A DNA stretch of 64,000 bases from Gadus chalcogrammus. Taxonomy: Eukaryota; Chordata; Actinopteri; Gadiformes; Gadidae. Shown here in pieces: positions 1 to 42,912 of the stretch (position 1 is its first letter; each line of letters opens with the position of its first letter). Location: NCBI RefSeq assembly GCF_026213295.1, contig NC_079422.1, positions 23,398,907 through 23,462,906 on the forward strand, written 5' to 3'. Below the pieces are notes generated by a model. The model saw only the letters and a program-made list of their open reading frames with translations, did no database searches and was not told where the DNA came from. A program made the translations under genes and the position numbers.

Positions 1-83
<83 letters not shown>

Positions 84-120
84 TGTGTATGTGTGTGTGT
101 TTGTGCACGTTTGCGTGCTT
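1..120. repeat. (GT)n microsatellite at window edge
   Basis: An almost uninterrupted GT dinucleotide array runs from base 1 to about 80 and decays to about 115. The long Cys-Val reading frame across it is a repeat artefact. The array is cut by the window edge, so its true length is unknown. Confidence 0.97.
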
Positions 121-687
121 ATTGTCTGTGTGAATGGGGATCTGGGGGGTAGGGGCCTCTTGTTTTCACGCACTATCATTAGGCAGATGTTTAACTTTGA
201 AAGGCAGGCACCTCACTCCCTCACTCCCAGACCCTGAAGCTCATGTCTCCATGTGGTCTTTACACGTTAGGAACCAAGCGAACACTGTCTCACACCAACA
301 ACCCGGTTGACCGATGCAAACCATGTGTGCGTCTTTGCTCTCTGTGAGTACTTGTAGGGCAGGAGCAGAGACAGAGCTGGGCTTTAATAAAGCAACAGGT
401 TCGGTACTGGGATGCCAGTCTAGATGCCTGAGGAAATGCGTGCGTCTGATGGAGCCCAGATGAGCGTCACCCGAATGGACCTCTCGCTCAGGTGGCTAAG
501 CTGCAGAACCAGCCCGCCTGCAGACTGCATTCCTTGGGCCTTATTTACCTGGCCGCCTCCCTGGTTCCAGTATAAGCTGCGTCAGCCCGGGTGGTGGAAC
601 TGATTGGAGGATTTCACATTTACCTCACGGCCATCTCGGTTCTAAATAAATACTAGAATGGTGTTCATCAGTTCAACCACCCCGCGT

Positions 688-1190
688 TCAGACCCAAGAT
701 GGACATTAGGTTCCTCCAGTCCACCCAGCTAGTGTTACCCAACCCATGAGCGTTTTTAGAACCAAGATGGTCATTAGGTTCCTCCACCGTGCTAGTGTTA
801 CCCACCAAACCGGCGTTTAGAACCAAGATGGCCACTAGTTTCCATCACTCAGCTAGTTTCATCCACCCAGCTAGCGTTTAGAACCAAGATGGCCAATAGG
901 TTCCTGCACTCAGCTAGTGTTTATCCACCCAGCTAGCGTTTAGAACCAAGATGGCCACTAGGTTCCTGCACTCAGCTAGTGTTTATCCACCCAGCTAGCG
1001 TTTAGAACCAAGATGGCCACTAGGTTCCTCCACTCAGCTAGTGTTTATCCACCCAGCTAGCGTTTAGAACCAAGATGGCCACTAGGTTCCTGCACTCAGC
1101 TAGTGTTTATCCACCCAGCTAGCGTTTAGAACCAAGATGGTCACTAGGTTCCTCCACTCAGCTAGGGTTTAGAACCAAGATGGCTGCTAT
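688..1190. repeat. ~62-bp tandem minisatellite, about 9 copies
   Basis: The core AGAACCAAGATGGCCACTAG recurs near 693, 760, 821, 882, 943, 1005, 1069, 1129 and 1170. Each copy is followed by a GCTAGTGTTTATCCACCCAG-like segment. Spacing in the central copies is about 62 bp. The outer copies are more diverged and partly deleted, the usual pattern for an array that homogenises from the middle. Confidence 0.92.
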
Positions 1191-4100
1191 GGGTGAATGA
1201 GCCCCAATGCCGATCCTCCACCTAACCTTCCCATGGTGTTTACATTGGGCTTTGACTGCTAAGTGGCCGGGGTCAAACAACTGCTCCGTTGTAATGGCAC
1301 AGCTTTCAGTGCATCACACAAGAAAGGAGGGTGGTGGAGGCGGGGGAGGGGTGGCGGGATGTGTTATCTCACGTTGCACCGGGAGGCTTAGCAAACACGT
1401 TCTCGCCCTGGAAACCGCGGGTCCTATTTTTTCCTGCTGGTCATCAGGTGTAAATGTTTAATGTGTTCATGGCCTGTTGGGCAGGAGGGGTGTCTGGTGT
1501 CCTCCATGAGGTTGCTGTTTCCTGCTTTTTAGTGAGCATGGGGTGTTTGTTATGTTATACCCCCCCATCCTTACATCATCCCTCTGAGCCGAGACCTGGT
1601 TTCAGCCGGGCAAAGTAATTTACTTACAGGTCTGCCGGCGTTGCAGGAGACACAGAGATACTGAAACTTGTAGCAGTCTTCCTGTTCAGGGCAACATGAG
1701 GTGACGACACTGCAGATATACTCAGTAAACACGTTCCACACTGACGGGTGAATTAATCATACTAATGGTGCTATCCATTTGGATGGTACGCTGGTACGAA
1801 CGACGAGAACGTGACGTATTTCCCTTGCGCCAGCCTTCCAGTTTGCCATTTGTGTTTCTGTCGAGCCACGAGGGGGAGTAGTAGCAGGCTAGTCATCATT
1901 AGCAACATAGCCTCTTTAGCAAACCAGCTTCAAAACAAAACTTTACGTTGAATTGCACGCAAAGCAAGACCGTGCAATGCATATATTGGTGACCGGATTA
2001 AAGCAGCAATGAAATCAAGTGTGTAAGAGGTTTTAAAAACGACATTAAAACCACCAACGTGGTACAAATAGAAAGAAAATACATCTCATCCCCCGTTAAC
2101 TATGGGCGCAGCCATCTTCTTTGCGAGTTGTACAGCTCTGTTCGCTCTACTTTGAAAGCGACGAGATACTACGACCAAAAGGGGGCGTGCCTCAGTGAAA
2201 TGCCGCAAGAAAGCTGGGAGATTTGCGACTTTACCACTTCGTAAATCCAAATGGATAGCAGCATAATGGTGGTTTAGCAAAGAACTCTAGCAGAAACGGG
2301 ATGAACCACTCAGCAAAAGAACATCATGGCAAGGGTGAATTGTAACTGTTCAAGAAGAAGGAGTTCCCTGGCTACTCCGGGAGGTTGAGTGAGAAGGAAT
2401 ATTTACAAAAACTAAAATAAAATAACGTAAGAAAGAATCCAATAGAAAAACTACAAACTACAAAACTAACTCACACGAGTTTCAATTAAGCAAAGCACAA
2501 TGACATAACATAGAGTAAAGACATGGCTAAGTGTCATGTTAGGTCATTCAATTTGTTTCGTCTTGTAAACACACACAGGCAGGCAGGCCTACACACACTC
2601 ACACACAAACACAAACAAACACACACACACACTAACACACAGACACACACACACATGTGCTGACTGCACCTGGGACATGCTGATCCCTCATTGGCCCGGT
2701 GTTCTGTTACTCCTTACATTACTGCTGACTAACTCTGTGCTACCCGGCCTTGAGCGACAGTTCCTGAGCTCAAACCCGCAGCTGCGGTGGCGTTCGTGTC
2801 GGGTGATCCTGGCACCGGCAGGCCTGGTAAAATGTGGGCCAGCTTGAACCTGATCCGTGAAAGAGATCGCGGGGGCCGAGGGTTCTGCAGATCCAGTGGC
2901 GGCAGACCATCCGAGGTGAGAAGGACCTTGTGGACCCGTGAGGTCAGGAGGCGTATCAACCGGTAGGGAGAAGTACGCTTTCCTTTAACATCCCTACAGG
3001 CCCCACAATGTTTACACAGACCCCTTCAGATTCGTAGTGCGCCCTTCATGGTTTATTACAAAGCTAGGAGTCACGTTTAAAAAAACAACATGGGAGAGAA
3101 ATGTAAAATAAAAGTATGTGATTATAAAATAATCAATAAAATGGTGCAGTCATGAATTGGAATTAAAAGATGTTGCCAAATATACCACGGTATAGTACGA
3201 GGGCCATTCTTTCCACTCTCACCAATGAACACAACCGTTTTGTTGGTTTAACTGTAGTTTAACAAACGTGAACAAACATTAACCCTAACCCTAACAGCTT
3301 AAATGGGGTTTAACGGGGAGTAAAATATTATTTTTGGACATTGAGTTGACATAAAATAGCTTGAGTCAATCCAGGTAGGCTCACTTTTGAGTTTCAGCTA
3401 TTATGTATACTGTTATTACTTGAAGGAGTATACAAATCACGTCAGCAACCAACCTGCATATTAAAAAGCTTTGTAGTGCGATGAACGTCAACAAACACAA
3501 ATTAAAAAAACGTTGGGAATAAAAATGTTCTGCAAAGCGCTTTCACGGCAAAGGTTTTTATTGGTTGAGACACGTGTGACCGATTGAATAACAATAGTAG
3601 TAAATGCTTTCGTCTTTTCATTTTCATAAACACACAGCCCCTGTCTTTAGGAGCTGAGAGGGATGACCCGCAACGCCTCATTCTCATTTGTCCAACTCAA
3701 ATGTCAATCAAACACAGGAAGAGCACCGCAGGTTGGATAAGGAACAGGACAGGCTCTGTCGCTGACCGAAGCTATGATAGACAATCACAGCATATTGACC
3801 CGAAAAACAACACGTAACAAGTGTAAACTTATTGTTCCAGCTCGCAGAACACGAGCAATGATGTAAGCTAGGGCAAAACTAAACCTAAAAGTATAAAAAG
3901 GTAACTATCATTGTTTATCTTATGTAGAGAAAGGCACCATTTATTTTATTTACATTCTGCATTTAACAATTTTATATGATATAATACAATTATATATAAT
4001 CCTCAAGTAAAGTCTGGCTGTGAACTTAACTAGGAAGGAATATAAACACAAGAAACCATATTTAGATTGTGCTTTTTCAACAGAGACCAGTGGTTTCATA

Positions 4101-4655
4101 TCTTGGGTTCCATTATATTTTAGTCCCTTATGAGCTCACCAAAGTATTATGATTCCTAATTTTCTTATTGGGGTTCAACTGAACACAGTTCATCCTGGGG
4201 ACTTAAGGTGACAAAGGGAGACTATTTATTTAAGCATTTCGATTGATTAATTCTGTTTTTCAAAAATACTGCTGAATGCCATTTTAAAAAACAATAGCAC
4301 ACCAATAAGTCCAATAAATACTTCCACTGGATTTCTGTAACAACTTCCAAAACACAGATTCTTGAGGTTGTGATAACGTGATTAACGAACATGATTTGTC
4401 CACTAATTATTGAGGATAAATGATCAGTCATCATCATTAACAATGAAAGATAGACAACATGAATGAAATTCCATTTTTTCCACATGTTTACCATAACCAT
4501 ACAAAATCCTTATCCTGAACCAAATCACAGAGGCTTAACGGGAAAATTATCTCAGGAACCCATCCTGATAGGAATATAATTAGAAAGAGGCACTCTGATT
4601 GCTTCTAGAGGTATGTCTGTTTTTAGTAGTGAGCACGGATTTTTCCATGGAATGG

Positions 4656-4681
4656 GATATGATCCCTGCAGGGATCATATC
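4656..4681. repeat. Perfect 26-bp palindrome
   Basis: The bases are identical to their own reverse complement, centred on CCTGCAGG. There is no loop. It lies about 400 bp past the adamts12 stop codon, so it is probably inside or near the 3' UTR. No function can be assigned. Confidence 0.85.
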
Positions 4682-5085
4682 TGCTATTCTTCAAACAAAA
4701 TCGAAATTGTCTTGTTCCCACAGAAAAAACATGCAATTTTGCATCAAAATCATAGCACCACATCGAGCTTGGATCGCCACGGTGAGTGAAGGGACGGGGG
4801 CTCAAAGCCGAACTCGCTGAACCCTTTACAAACACGCACCGACACGTCACTGCCTACGATTGGTCAACGGCACCATGTGGAAGACTACGTCTAGCCTCGC
4901 TGCAACACATGTTATTGAACAGCCCACAGAGAGCAGTGACGTCATTTCACTTTGTTGAAATGGTTGGATTTTGACAGCGGTTCGAGGGCCTACGTGAACA
5001 AGCCCATTTAGATTTTGTTGTGGCTATATCGGGGGCCTTTGGGGTCAGGATTGAGGTGAGGGTGGGGGTCAGCGTGCACTGTGCC

Positions 5086-36349
<31,264 letters not shown>

Positions 36350-37237
36350 AGGGGTCAAAGTGCAGTGGGTCGCTAACAGACTTGTCCTCAGCGAGTGATG
36401 GCTGATGGCTGTTTGATTGGACTGGACGTTGAATACCACTGACTGAATGTGTCCTCAAGAGTCGCAGGACCGGAATGGATTACTTTTGACTGGTAAAGGA
36501 ACGACAACAACAAGCATGGGTATCTTTTAAATGGAGTAAGGAAGAACATAAACGGACCGAACAAACTAAATGGATTCACCTTTGTGATGCCATTTTACCT
36601 TTGATGCCCAACTGGGAAACATTATGAAACAATCTTGTTTTTTTAGAATGAATTTAAGATCTTTTCTAATATTTCTCCAATGCGTCCCACCATATTTCTC
36701 TTTCCCAATCTGTTTGTCTCTCTATTTATCCCTTTATCTCTCATCTAGTGGCGGAAAGCCAAGATACATTTTCACTGCCAAACTGTTTCACAAGGTTATA
36801 AGACATCGTCATTTACAATGTAAGAAACAGCTTTTTACATGCAGAAATCTCTTCCCTTGACATCAGAAATGTTCTAGATATGATTACATGTCTGAGCCAT
36901 GGCTATTCAGCCACAAGGGAAAAGATCAGATCTGAGCAAGAAAGGAATGCAGCCTGAGCATATATAGCCTAGAGAGGGAGGTGAAGCTGTTTTACACTTT
37001 TTTCTCGTTCGTATCACTCAGACTGTAGTAAATAATTTGCTTCTAAAACAGTTAAAAATGGCAGGGAGACATTTTTTATTATTAAGGAAAACCTCACCAG
37101 TCATTAAACAATTACCCATCTTCCAGTCCAAAGGTGAAAGGTCACAAAAATGCAACAGGGAGGTGTTGGCAAATGAAATAATACATCATGGTGTCAGGCA
37201 TTGCAGACGAACAAAGTCAGTAGATGATGGGTGGTCT
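36350..37237. other. gpat3-like 3' flank
   Basis: Between two convergent stop codons. It probably contains the 3' UTR of gpat3-like and that of the small minus-strand gene. I see no conserved exon, and no unambiguous poly(A) signal could be chosen. Confidence 0.6.
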
Positions 37238-38477
37238 TTATAGCAGGGTGCATGTTTTGGACTTCCTTAAACTCTTGTCACTTGGCGGTTTCTCTTCCGA
37301 TTCATCGTCGCTGCATTGAGACTTCTCTGTGATCCCTTTTTTTAAAATGTAAAAAAAAACATTCAGTACCTTCCCGAGTCATTTAGCTTGATCTATTAAT
37401 TCAATGTTTCTCACCATCATCCTCGGCATTGTGTTGAGGACTGGCATCCTGGGATGAAATCAGACAATGTGGGGTTTAATAAATAACCGACACCAACTCT
37501 ACAGTTGATGGTGTTGGGGTGTTTCCAAAATGTCAGTGAAAAGTGTGGATATGTAATAAGACTGAGTCAATTGTGTGTTTTTGTAAAACGGATATACCAC
37601 TTACCCCTGTGCCGTCGCTTCCCTGCCTTAGTCTCTGTGTAGATTCCAGATACCTTCCCAAAGGGAGAAACCAATAGTTTACATTTCGGAAGAGCAACGT
37701 TGTGTTTTTGTAATCGACAAACCGGAAGCATGGAAGGCGGCCCTAAAACAATGAAGATGCACAAACAGTCCACTTATAGCATTCAAGCATTGATTTCTGC
37801 ATGACTGGATTGTCCTGTGCAGGGCAGCCAAGAGAAACACGGCCAAATGAAACATTTATGAGGCTAACGAATGCCTAATGTCATTATCTTAAGCTGCACT
37901 GTTCGGACGACACACAGGTTGCTATTGATACAGGCACCCTGTGTCAACAGGGCCTTGATTGCTAAGCAATGGTTGACTGTTACTTTTCAAATGACCCCTA
38001 AACAGAAGGCCTTAAAAATACACCACTTTGATAAGACGGTACGTACTTAACGGCCTGTAATTCAAAGTGTAGATGTTCTTCCCAATGTAGCTCATTGTTT
38101 TCAATTTCTCATTCTAAACTCCGATTGTAAGAGTATTTCCTTCATTACAATTTGTTGGGTAGGCAATAAGCTAAGATACAAATGTATTAATCCCGAAGAA
38201 ATTCTTGTGCCAGAGTTTGCACAAAATAATGCCTACTTGAGATATCCCAGGTCAGGTTAAATGTTTCATGCATTGTGGAATGATATATTTTAAGTACCTT
38301 TCAGTACGTCGCTTGCAGCATTAAAATTATTGAAAAGGGTTGTGCTCACCGTTTTAGGTAGGAGTCGTGGCTCCTGTTGTACCGTTTGGTCTCCTTCGTC
38401 CCCCCGTCGGGTGACCAGGCTATAGCTGTGTCTATTCCTGGGGCCACTCGGCCCGTTGCTCCAGAGGAAATGGGCAT
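37238..38477 (-). CDS. Unrecognised small gene, 4 exons, 102 aa, CaaX-like C-terminus
   Basis: I do not recognise this family. Predicted exons are 38350-38477, 37605-37653, 37415-37448 and 37238-37335. All have GT/AG borders, and the phases (2, 0, 1) close exactly to 309 bp with one frame to TAA. The ATG has a good context (ACAACCATGC), with an in-frame stop 24 bases upstream. The protein is hydrophilic, with no signal peptide or membrane span. It has a middle segment NRSHDSYLKRYLESTQRL that could be helical, an acidic patch SDDESEE (79-85), a basic stretch KSLRKSK (91-97) and the end CTLL (C99). C-x-x-Leu after basic residues is the pattern of geranylgeranylated, membrane-anchored proteins. 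The exon 4 acceptor is A-rich just before AG, the weakest point of the model. Confidence 0.5.
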
Positions 38478-39091
38478 GGTTGTGACAAGACCTACATGTC
38501 ACCCTCAAAAAAGTACTTTTTGTAAAAGTACTGATGTTTGGCTCTTGGTTAACGGAACAGCTCAAGAGTCAATGCTTAAAGCCCATCGGTGTTGCTGTCT
38601 GTGTCTTTGTGAACAAGGACACTGCCTGGGAGTGGAATTTATGGGAGGGGGGGGGGGGGGGGCTGGGGGTTTGTTGTTGTATCCATAGCAACATTGACCA
38701 TTAAGATTGGAATTGCATTTCGTCCCGAATGTGTTGGGATGTCTGAATGTTGATCTCATGAAGAGTCTGAAGAGTTTTTGGAAACACAGTGTTGATTTCA
38801 AAGATCCTTAATATAATTTTTTCTTTGATATTTTCAAGGCTTCGCTCAAGAAATGTATACGTTTATTCTACTAACATGTTTCTCAAAACACACTTTATTT
38901 TGCTTAAATTATGTAAAAAGGTACAGAATCTCCAGTTGCCCGTCATGTTTACTTATAATTCCCATTTTTGCAACTAATCCACCCGGTACATTTTCAATTT
39001 ACAACACAACAAATGTGGCCATATTATGGAAAATATACTGAAACACTAGTTGAACGACTTTATTAGAACCAGGACAACCAACATAATATGT
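38478..39091. other. Short intergenic region, poly-G tract
   Basis: About 600 bp between the small gene and the myl7 stop codon. It contains a run of 16 G (about 38646-38661) and AT-rich sequence that is probably the myl7 3' UTR and downstream DNA. Nothing else is visible. Confidence 0.6.
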
Positions 39092-40564
39092 TTAGGAGTC
39101 TTCCTTCTCATCTCCATGTGTGATGATGTAGCAGAGAGACTTGTAGTCCAGGTTTCCAGCCACATCTATCGGAGCTACTGCAAACGCCTGGTCCACCTAG
39201 GTGATCAGGTTAGACCATTAAAACACATAGCTCTGAACCAATACCGAATGTCTTCGTTTTGGGAACAAAAAACATGTGTGTGAAGAATGTAAAATACTAA
39301 CCTCTTCTCCTGTGAATTTGTCAGCCTGGTTCATCAATAACCGCCTAAATCTGGATTTAAAAAGTAAGGGCGGAACCTTAATTCAAAAAATAATAAATGG
39401 TGAATGCCGGATATGATTGAGTGCAAGGGAATATTTTCTTACTCATCCTTGTTGATGGAGCCTGTTGCATTAGGGTCAAAGAGCTTAAAGGCAGCCACTA
39501 TGGTTTCCTCCGGGTCAGTACCTGGAAGGGGGAACATGATCACCCAATTCCACTTCAATGGCTTAAGTGTTGTTGTGTCTTATCATTTAGCAGGTCTCAC
39601 CATTTAGTTTCTCTCCAAACAGACTCAGGAACACCGTAAAGTTGATCGGACCCTTTCCCTCGTTCAACATTTCTTCTAGTTCTTCATCATTGACATTGAG
39701 CTTTCCTGAAATACACACACAAACACATAAGATAACATGGCAAAGGAGGTTAACTGAAGTTTGTCATAACTATGTTTTTGAACATTTTAGAATTGATATT
39801 ATATTATGGATAGGTCAGTGAGCAAAAGATGAAAGAAAACACTGAGCCAGAACCTAGTTGTCCATAAGTCTCCTTTAGGTCTTGTTTTTTGATAACACCA
39901 TCTCTGTCTTGGTCAATGCAGCCAAAGGCCTGCAGAACAACGGAGGCATTCATTATGGGACATAAAGAAATATTGACAATTCTAACCATTATAATGGTCA
40001 TTATTTAACAAATGTTATTGTATATCCCTTGTTCCAATTTCAAAACCAGAAAAGTGAGCAACAATAATATTGGTTCACACAATAGACATGTCTCAATAAT
40101 CTTTCTCCTACGGTTGCCTTGGAGTCCACATAGTAATTGCAGGTTAACCTACCTCTTTAAACTCCTGTATCTGAGACTGCTCAAACATTGAGAAGACATT
40201 TGAGCAAGCCTTCTGGGCTCCGCGCTGTCTCCTATTAGCAGCCTTCTTGCTCGCCTTCCGTCACAGAGTGTAAACACAATCATTTAGTAGACAGCTTGAA
40301 CATAACATTCAAAGTGTAGACACAAAATTAAACTTCTGAAATACTATGGTTTCTTCATGCAAGCATATAAGTCACAAAAGTTAACATGGTTTCACCATCT
40401 TTGCAGGATTGATAATGCATGTTTCGGTTATATTATTAATAAATAAATGTTAAAAACGTTAACACTCTCAAAAGCCTTAAGAATGTGAGGATGTTAGGAA
40501 TGTTAGACAGAAAACTAACAATAGCATTGCAATGAAACAAGGGTGGCGTTGACTATCTTACCAT
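39092..40564 (-). CDS. myl7: Cardiac (atrial) myosin regulatory light chain, complete, 7 exons, 172 aa
   Basis: Regulatory light chain that wraps the neck of heart myosin heavy chain and tunes contraction. Exons: 40562-40564 (just ATG, donor ATG|GTAAGA), 40153-40254, 39854-39929, 39601-39705, 39443-39521, 39302-39350 and 39092-39196; total 519 bp = 173 codons. The N-terminus is [13 protein letters not shown] followed by [18 protein letters not shown], where Ser19 is the likely MLCK site. The first EF hand is intact ([15 protein letters not shown]). [20 protein letters not shown] and the ending [15 protein letters not shown] are family signatures. Length equals zebrafish Myl7 as I remember it. 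A first coding exon of only the ATG is typical of this gene family. It lies beside gck in the same orientation, as in human. Confidence 0.96.
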
Positions 40565-40770
40565 TTCAGGATGAGTGAGTGTGTGTAATAAATCAGTTGA
40601 GGTCCGGACTAGGGCTGATGCTGAGGGAGGGTTAATATATGACCCATGTTATCTCCGAGCTTCTTATAATAGCCTATGGTGGAAAGTGTAGTCCCTTACA
40701 TGGACACCTACACTGTCTCTGGTGCTCTCTCTGGTCCATGTCTGAGATAAGAGAGCGGGAGAGATAAGAC
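40565..40770 (-). promoter_or_regulatory. myl7 5' region with three GATA motifs and AT-rich core
   Basis: Upstream of the myl7 ATG (reading down the minus strand), an AGATAA is present on the gene strand at 40654-40649. Two AGATAAG motifs lie on the opposite strand at 40745-40751 and 40762-40768, 10 bp apart. CATATATTAA and CTATTATAAG at about 40630-40675 could be TATA- or MEF2-like. GATA4/5/6 and MEF2 drive cardiac light-chain promoters in vertebrates. The motifs are short, so function is inferred from position. Confidence 0.45.
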
Positions 40771-41295
40771 GTGGCGCGCCACAGATTCCTTTAGGACCAG
40801 AAGGGGGGATGGCAGGGACCAGAACCACAGGTCCACCACACTCCGCTCATGTTAACTGTTTGGGTTACTAGGTTACTAGTAAGAAGTCGATTTCACTGCA
40901 TGGTTGAATGCAGACAGAATGTTAGAAAGTATGGGCTCAAAAGGTTCTAAAAAGTTGATGTTGACCTAGTAATAACGTTGACAATTTTGAGGATAATCTT
41001 AATTGCTTTTTCAGCACTCAGATAAACATGTTTCTGTAAAGTCTACGCAACCAATCTGAGTTTTTCTCGTGGAAGAAATACACAAAACCTTTTTGGACCG
41101 GAGACATTAAAAAACTCTTTATTTACAGGTTGAAACAGTCATTAAAACCTTGCTGTAGAGGATCAGCTGTCTCTCAAAAGTGTTTCAGTCTCGCTTCAAT
41201 CTTAAATTAATCTGAAATACAAATGAAAGTCTTGTTTTTAAATTAAACACATCAAAACGAACATACCTAATTATCTAGCAATTATATTTACAGTC

Positions 41296-42225
41296 TAGGG
41301 ATGTAACGGTATGAAAATTTAACCTCAAGGTTATTGAGACCAAAATGATCCCGGTTTTCGGTATTATCGCAGTATTTTTAAATACCCAAAATATCCCCAT
41401 ACTTCAGACTTAGACATCTTAGGAGGTAGGGATGGGCAACAATCGTCGAATAGTCTGAGTCACGTAAAATATTGAATAATGAATGTGACTATCGTTATTT
41501 ATTACCCAGCTCTTCTCATTGCTGTTGAACGCTCCGTTCACTTGCATGGGCCTTCACAACTTCCGGTGGTGAATATTTTTTGAAAATTCACCGTTGCTAA
41601 GCATATCATGGCCGCTGTCGAGATAAGTCGATTTTTTTTTTCTATCGTAGCACTCCGCAAGTTGTCCGGTAACTTATCAACCCCAGCGTCCTCGGTTGCT
41701 AAGCGACGTCAACGTCTGGCGGACTATTTCTCTGCTGATCAACAGTACGAATGCTGGTAACAAATCAATTGTAAAAAGACACACCGTGTGAAGATATGTT
41801 TTTTGATGTGTCTAGTTCACCGTCATGCATTCTGTGTTCAGTAAAATAAATAAATAGAGGTCTGTTTTCGGCGCATGTAGCTAACCCTTTTTGAATATTA
41901 TTCGAATACTTCTCAGCGAATATTGAATAGCATTTTTGCCAGAAATGCACATCCCTATTAGAATGCTGATGGATGTCTTGAGCGCTGTCGTCCCCTCCTT
42001 CTGGTATGATTCCAACTTCAAAAAACTTAAAAACATTATGTTTTAGGCTACACAATAAGCCTGCGCGGAAACTGGAGGAGACTCGGATGAAGCGATTGTA
42101 AGGATTTAAGCAAACGGTTTCCAAACCGCGGGCGCGGTTATCCACCGAGATAATAATTTTATTTTGAAATGAAAATGGTAATCGTTATTGACAACATTAT
42201 TATCGGGTTTACCGTTACATCCCTA
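41296..42225. mobile_element. Non-autonomous hAT element with 8-bp target duplication
   Basis: Terminal inverted repeats are TAGGGATGTAACGGTA (41296-41311) and its exact complement at 42210-42225. The flanks are a perfect 8-bp duplication, TTACAGTC (41288-41295 and 42226-42233), diagnostic of hAT transposition. The 930-bp element has no transposase frame and is interrupted by a second element at 41427-41957. Confidence 0.9.
41427..41957. mobile_element. Second hAT-like MITE nested inside the first
   Basis: Starts TAGGGATGGGCA and ends TGCACATCCCTA, giving 12-bp inverted termini with one mismatch. Flanks TTAGGAGG and TTAGAATG match at six of eight positions, consistent with a decayed 8-bp duplication. 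Its position within the outer element shows it inserted later. No protein frame of its own. Confidence 0.82.
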
Positions 42226-42756
42226 TTACAGTCAGGTCTATTTTTCATACAAAGCACAATACAATATTAAGCCAATATAAACAAAAGGTAATGAACAACT
42301 CTTGGCAAATATATGTAAAGTGTAGGGGTGAAACAGATAAAAAAACCTCATGTTCGTATACGGTTGTGTCAGGGTTCAGTATGGTTCGGTATAGTTTCCA
42401 TACATTGACAAAAAAATGCCTGCATGTTTCTCCTTGGTATTAGATTTTCCATGTATTAATACAGTCAACAACATGGTAGCTTAACTTCCAGTAGCATAGT
42501 GAAACTGAAAAAAAACACTAGTGCCTGCTTTAAAACATGAAATATAGTCATTTAAATAAAGCTTCAACAAGGAACTAGAAAATGCATTTCCTGCAGAAAA
42601 CGTGGTGAATGCTGTAGTACAAAGTGAGGTTGAAAATAATTTTTAATAAAGCCACATAGATTAAGACATAAAGAAACGTTAAATAGCTTAAATCAAGTGA
42701 AGGGATTTGAACAAAAGTTCAAGAAGAATCTGAAAGTTCAAATGTATTGCAGTGCT

Positions 42757-42912
<156 letters not shown>

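Larger units (their letters stand above)
121..5085. other. Intergenic / 3' flank downstream of adamts12, no convincing gene
   Basis: I found no exon with family similarity or conserved frame here. It holds a ~62-bp minisatellite (688-1190), a possible inverted-repeat element (1768-2272), short CA-rich stretches near 2570-2660, AT-rich DNA at 3050-4600 and a 26-bp perfect palindrome (4656-4681). The part next to 5085 should be the 3' UTR of adamts12. A minus-strand AATAAA at 4230-4225 is one candidate poly(A) signal, but several others exist and I cannot choose. Small open frames (for example 1207-1461 and 2729-2959) show nothing recognisable. Confidence 0.6.

Noticed and set aside
3280..3297. 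Telomere-like CCCTAA repeats
   Set aside because: Only about two units (ACCCTAACCCTAAC); chance or a trivial interstitial remnant.
38290..38565. Alternative frame of the small gene's first exon (SNGPSGPRNRHSYSLVT type)
   Set aside because: It has no downstream exon that keeps frame, while the ATG frame from 38477 closes through all four exons.
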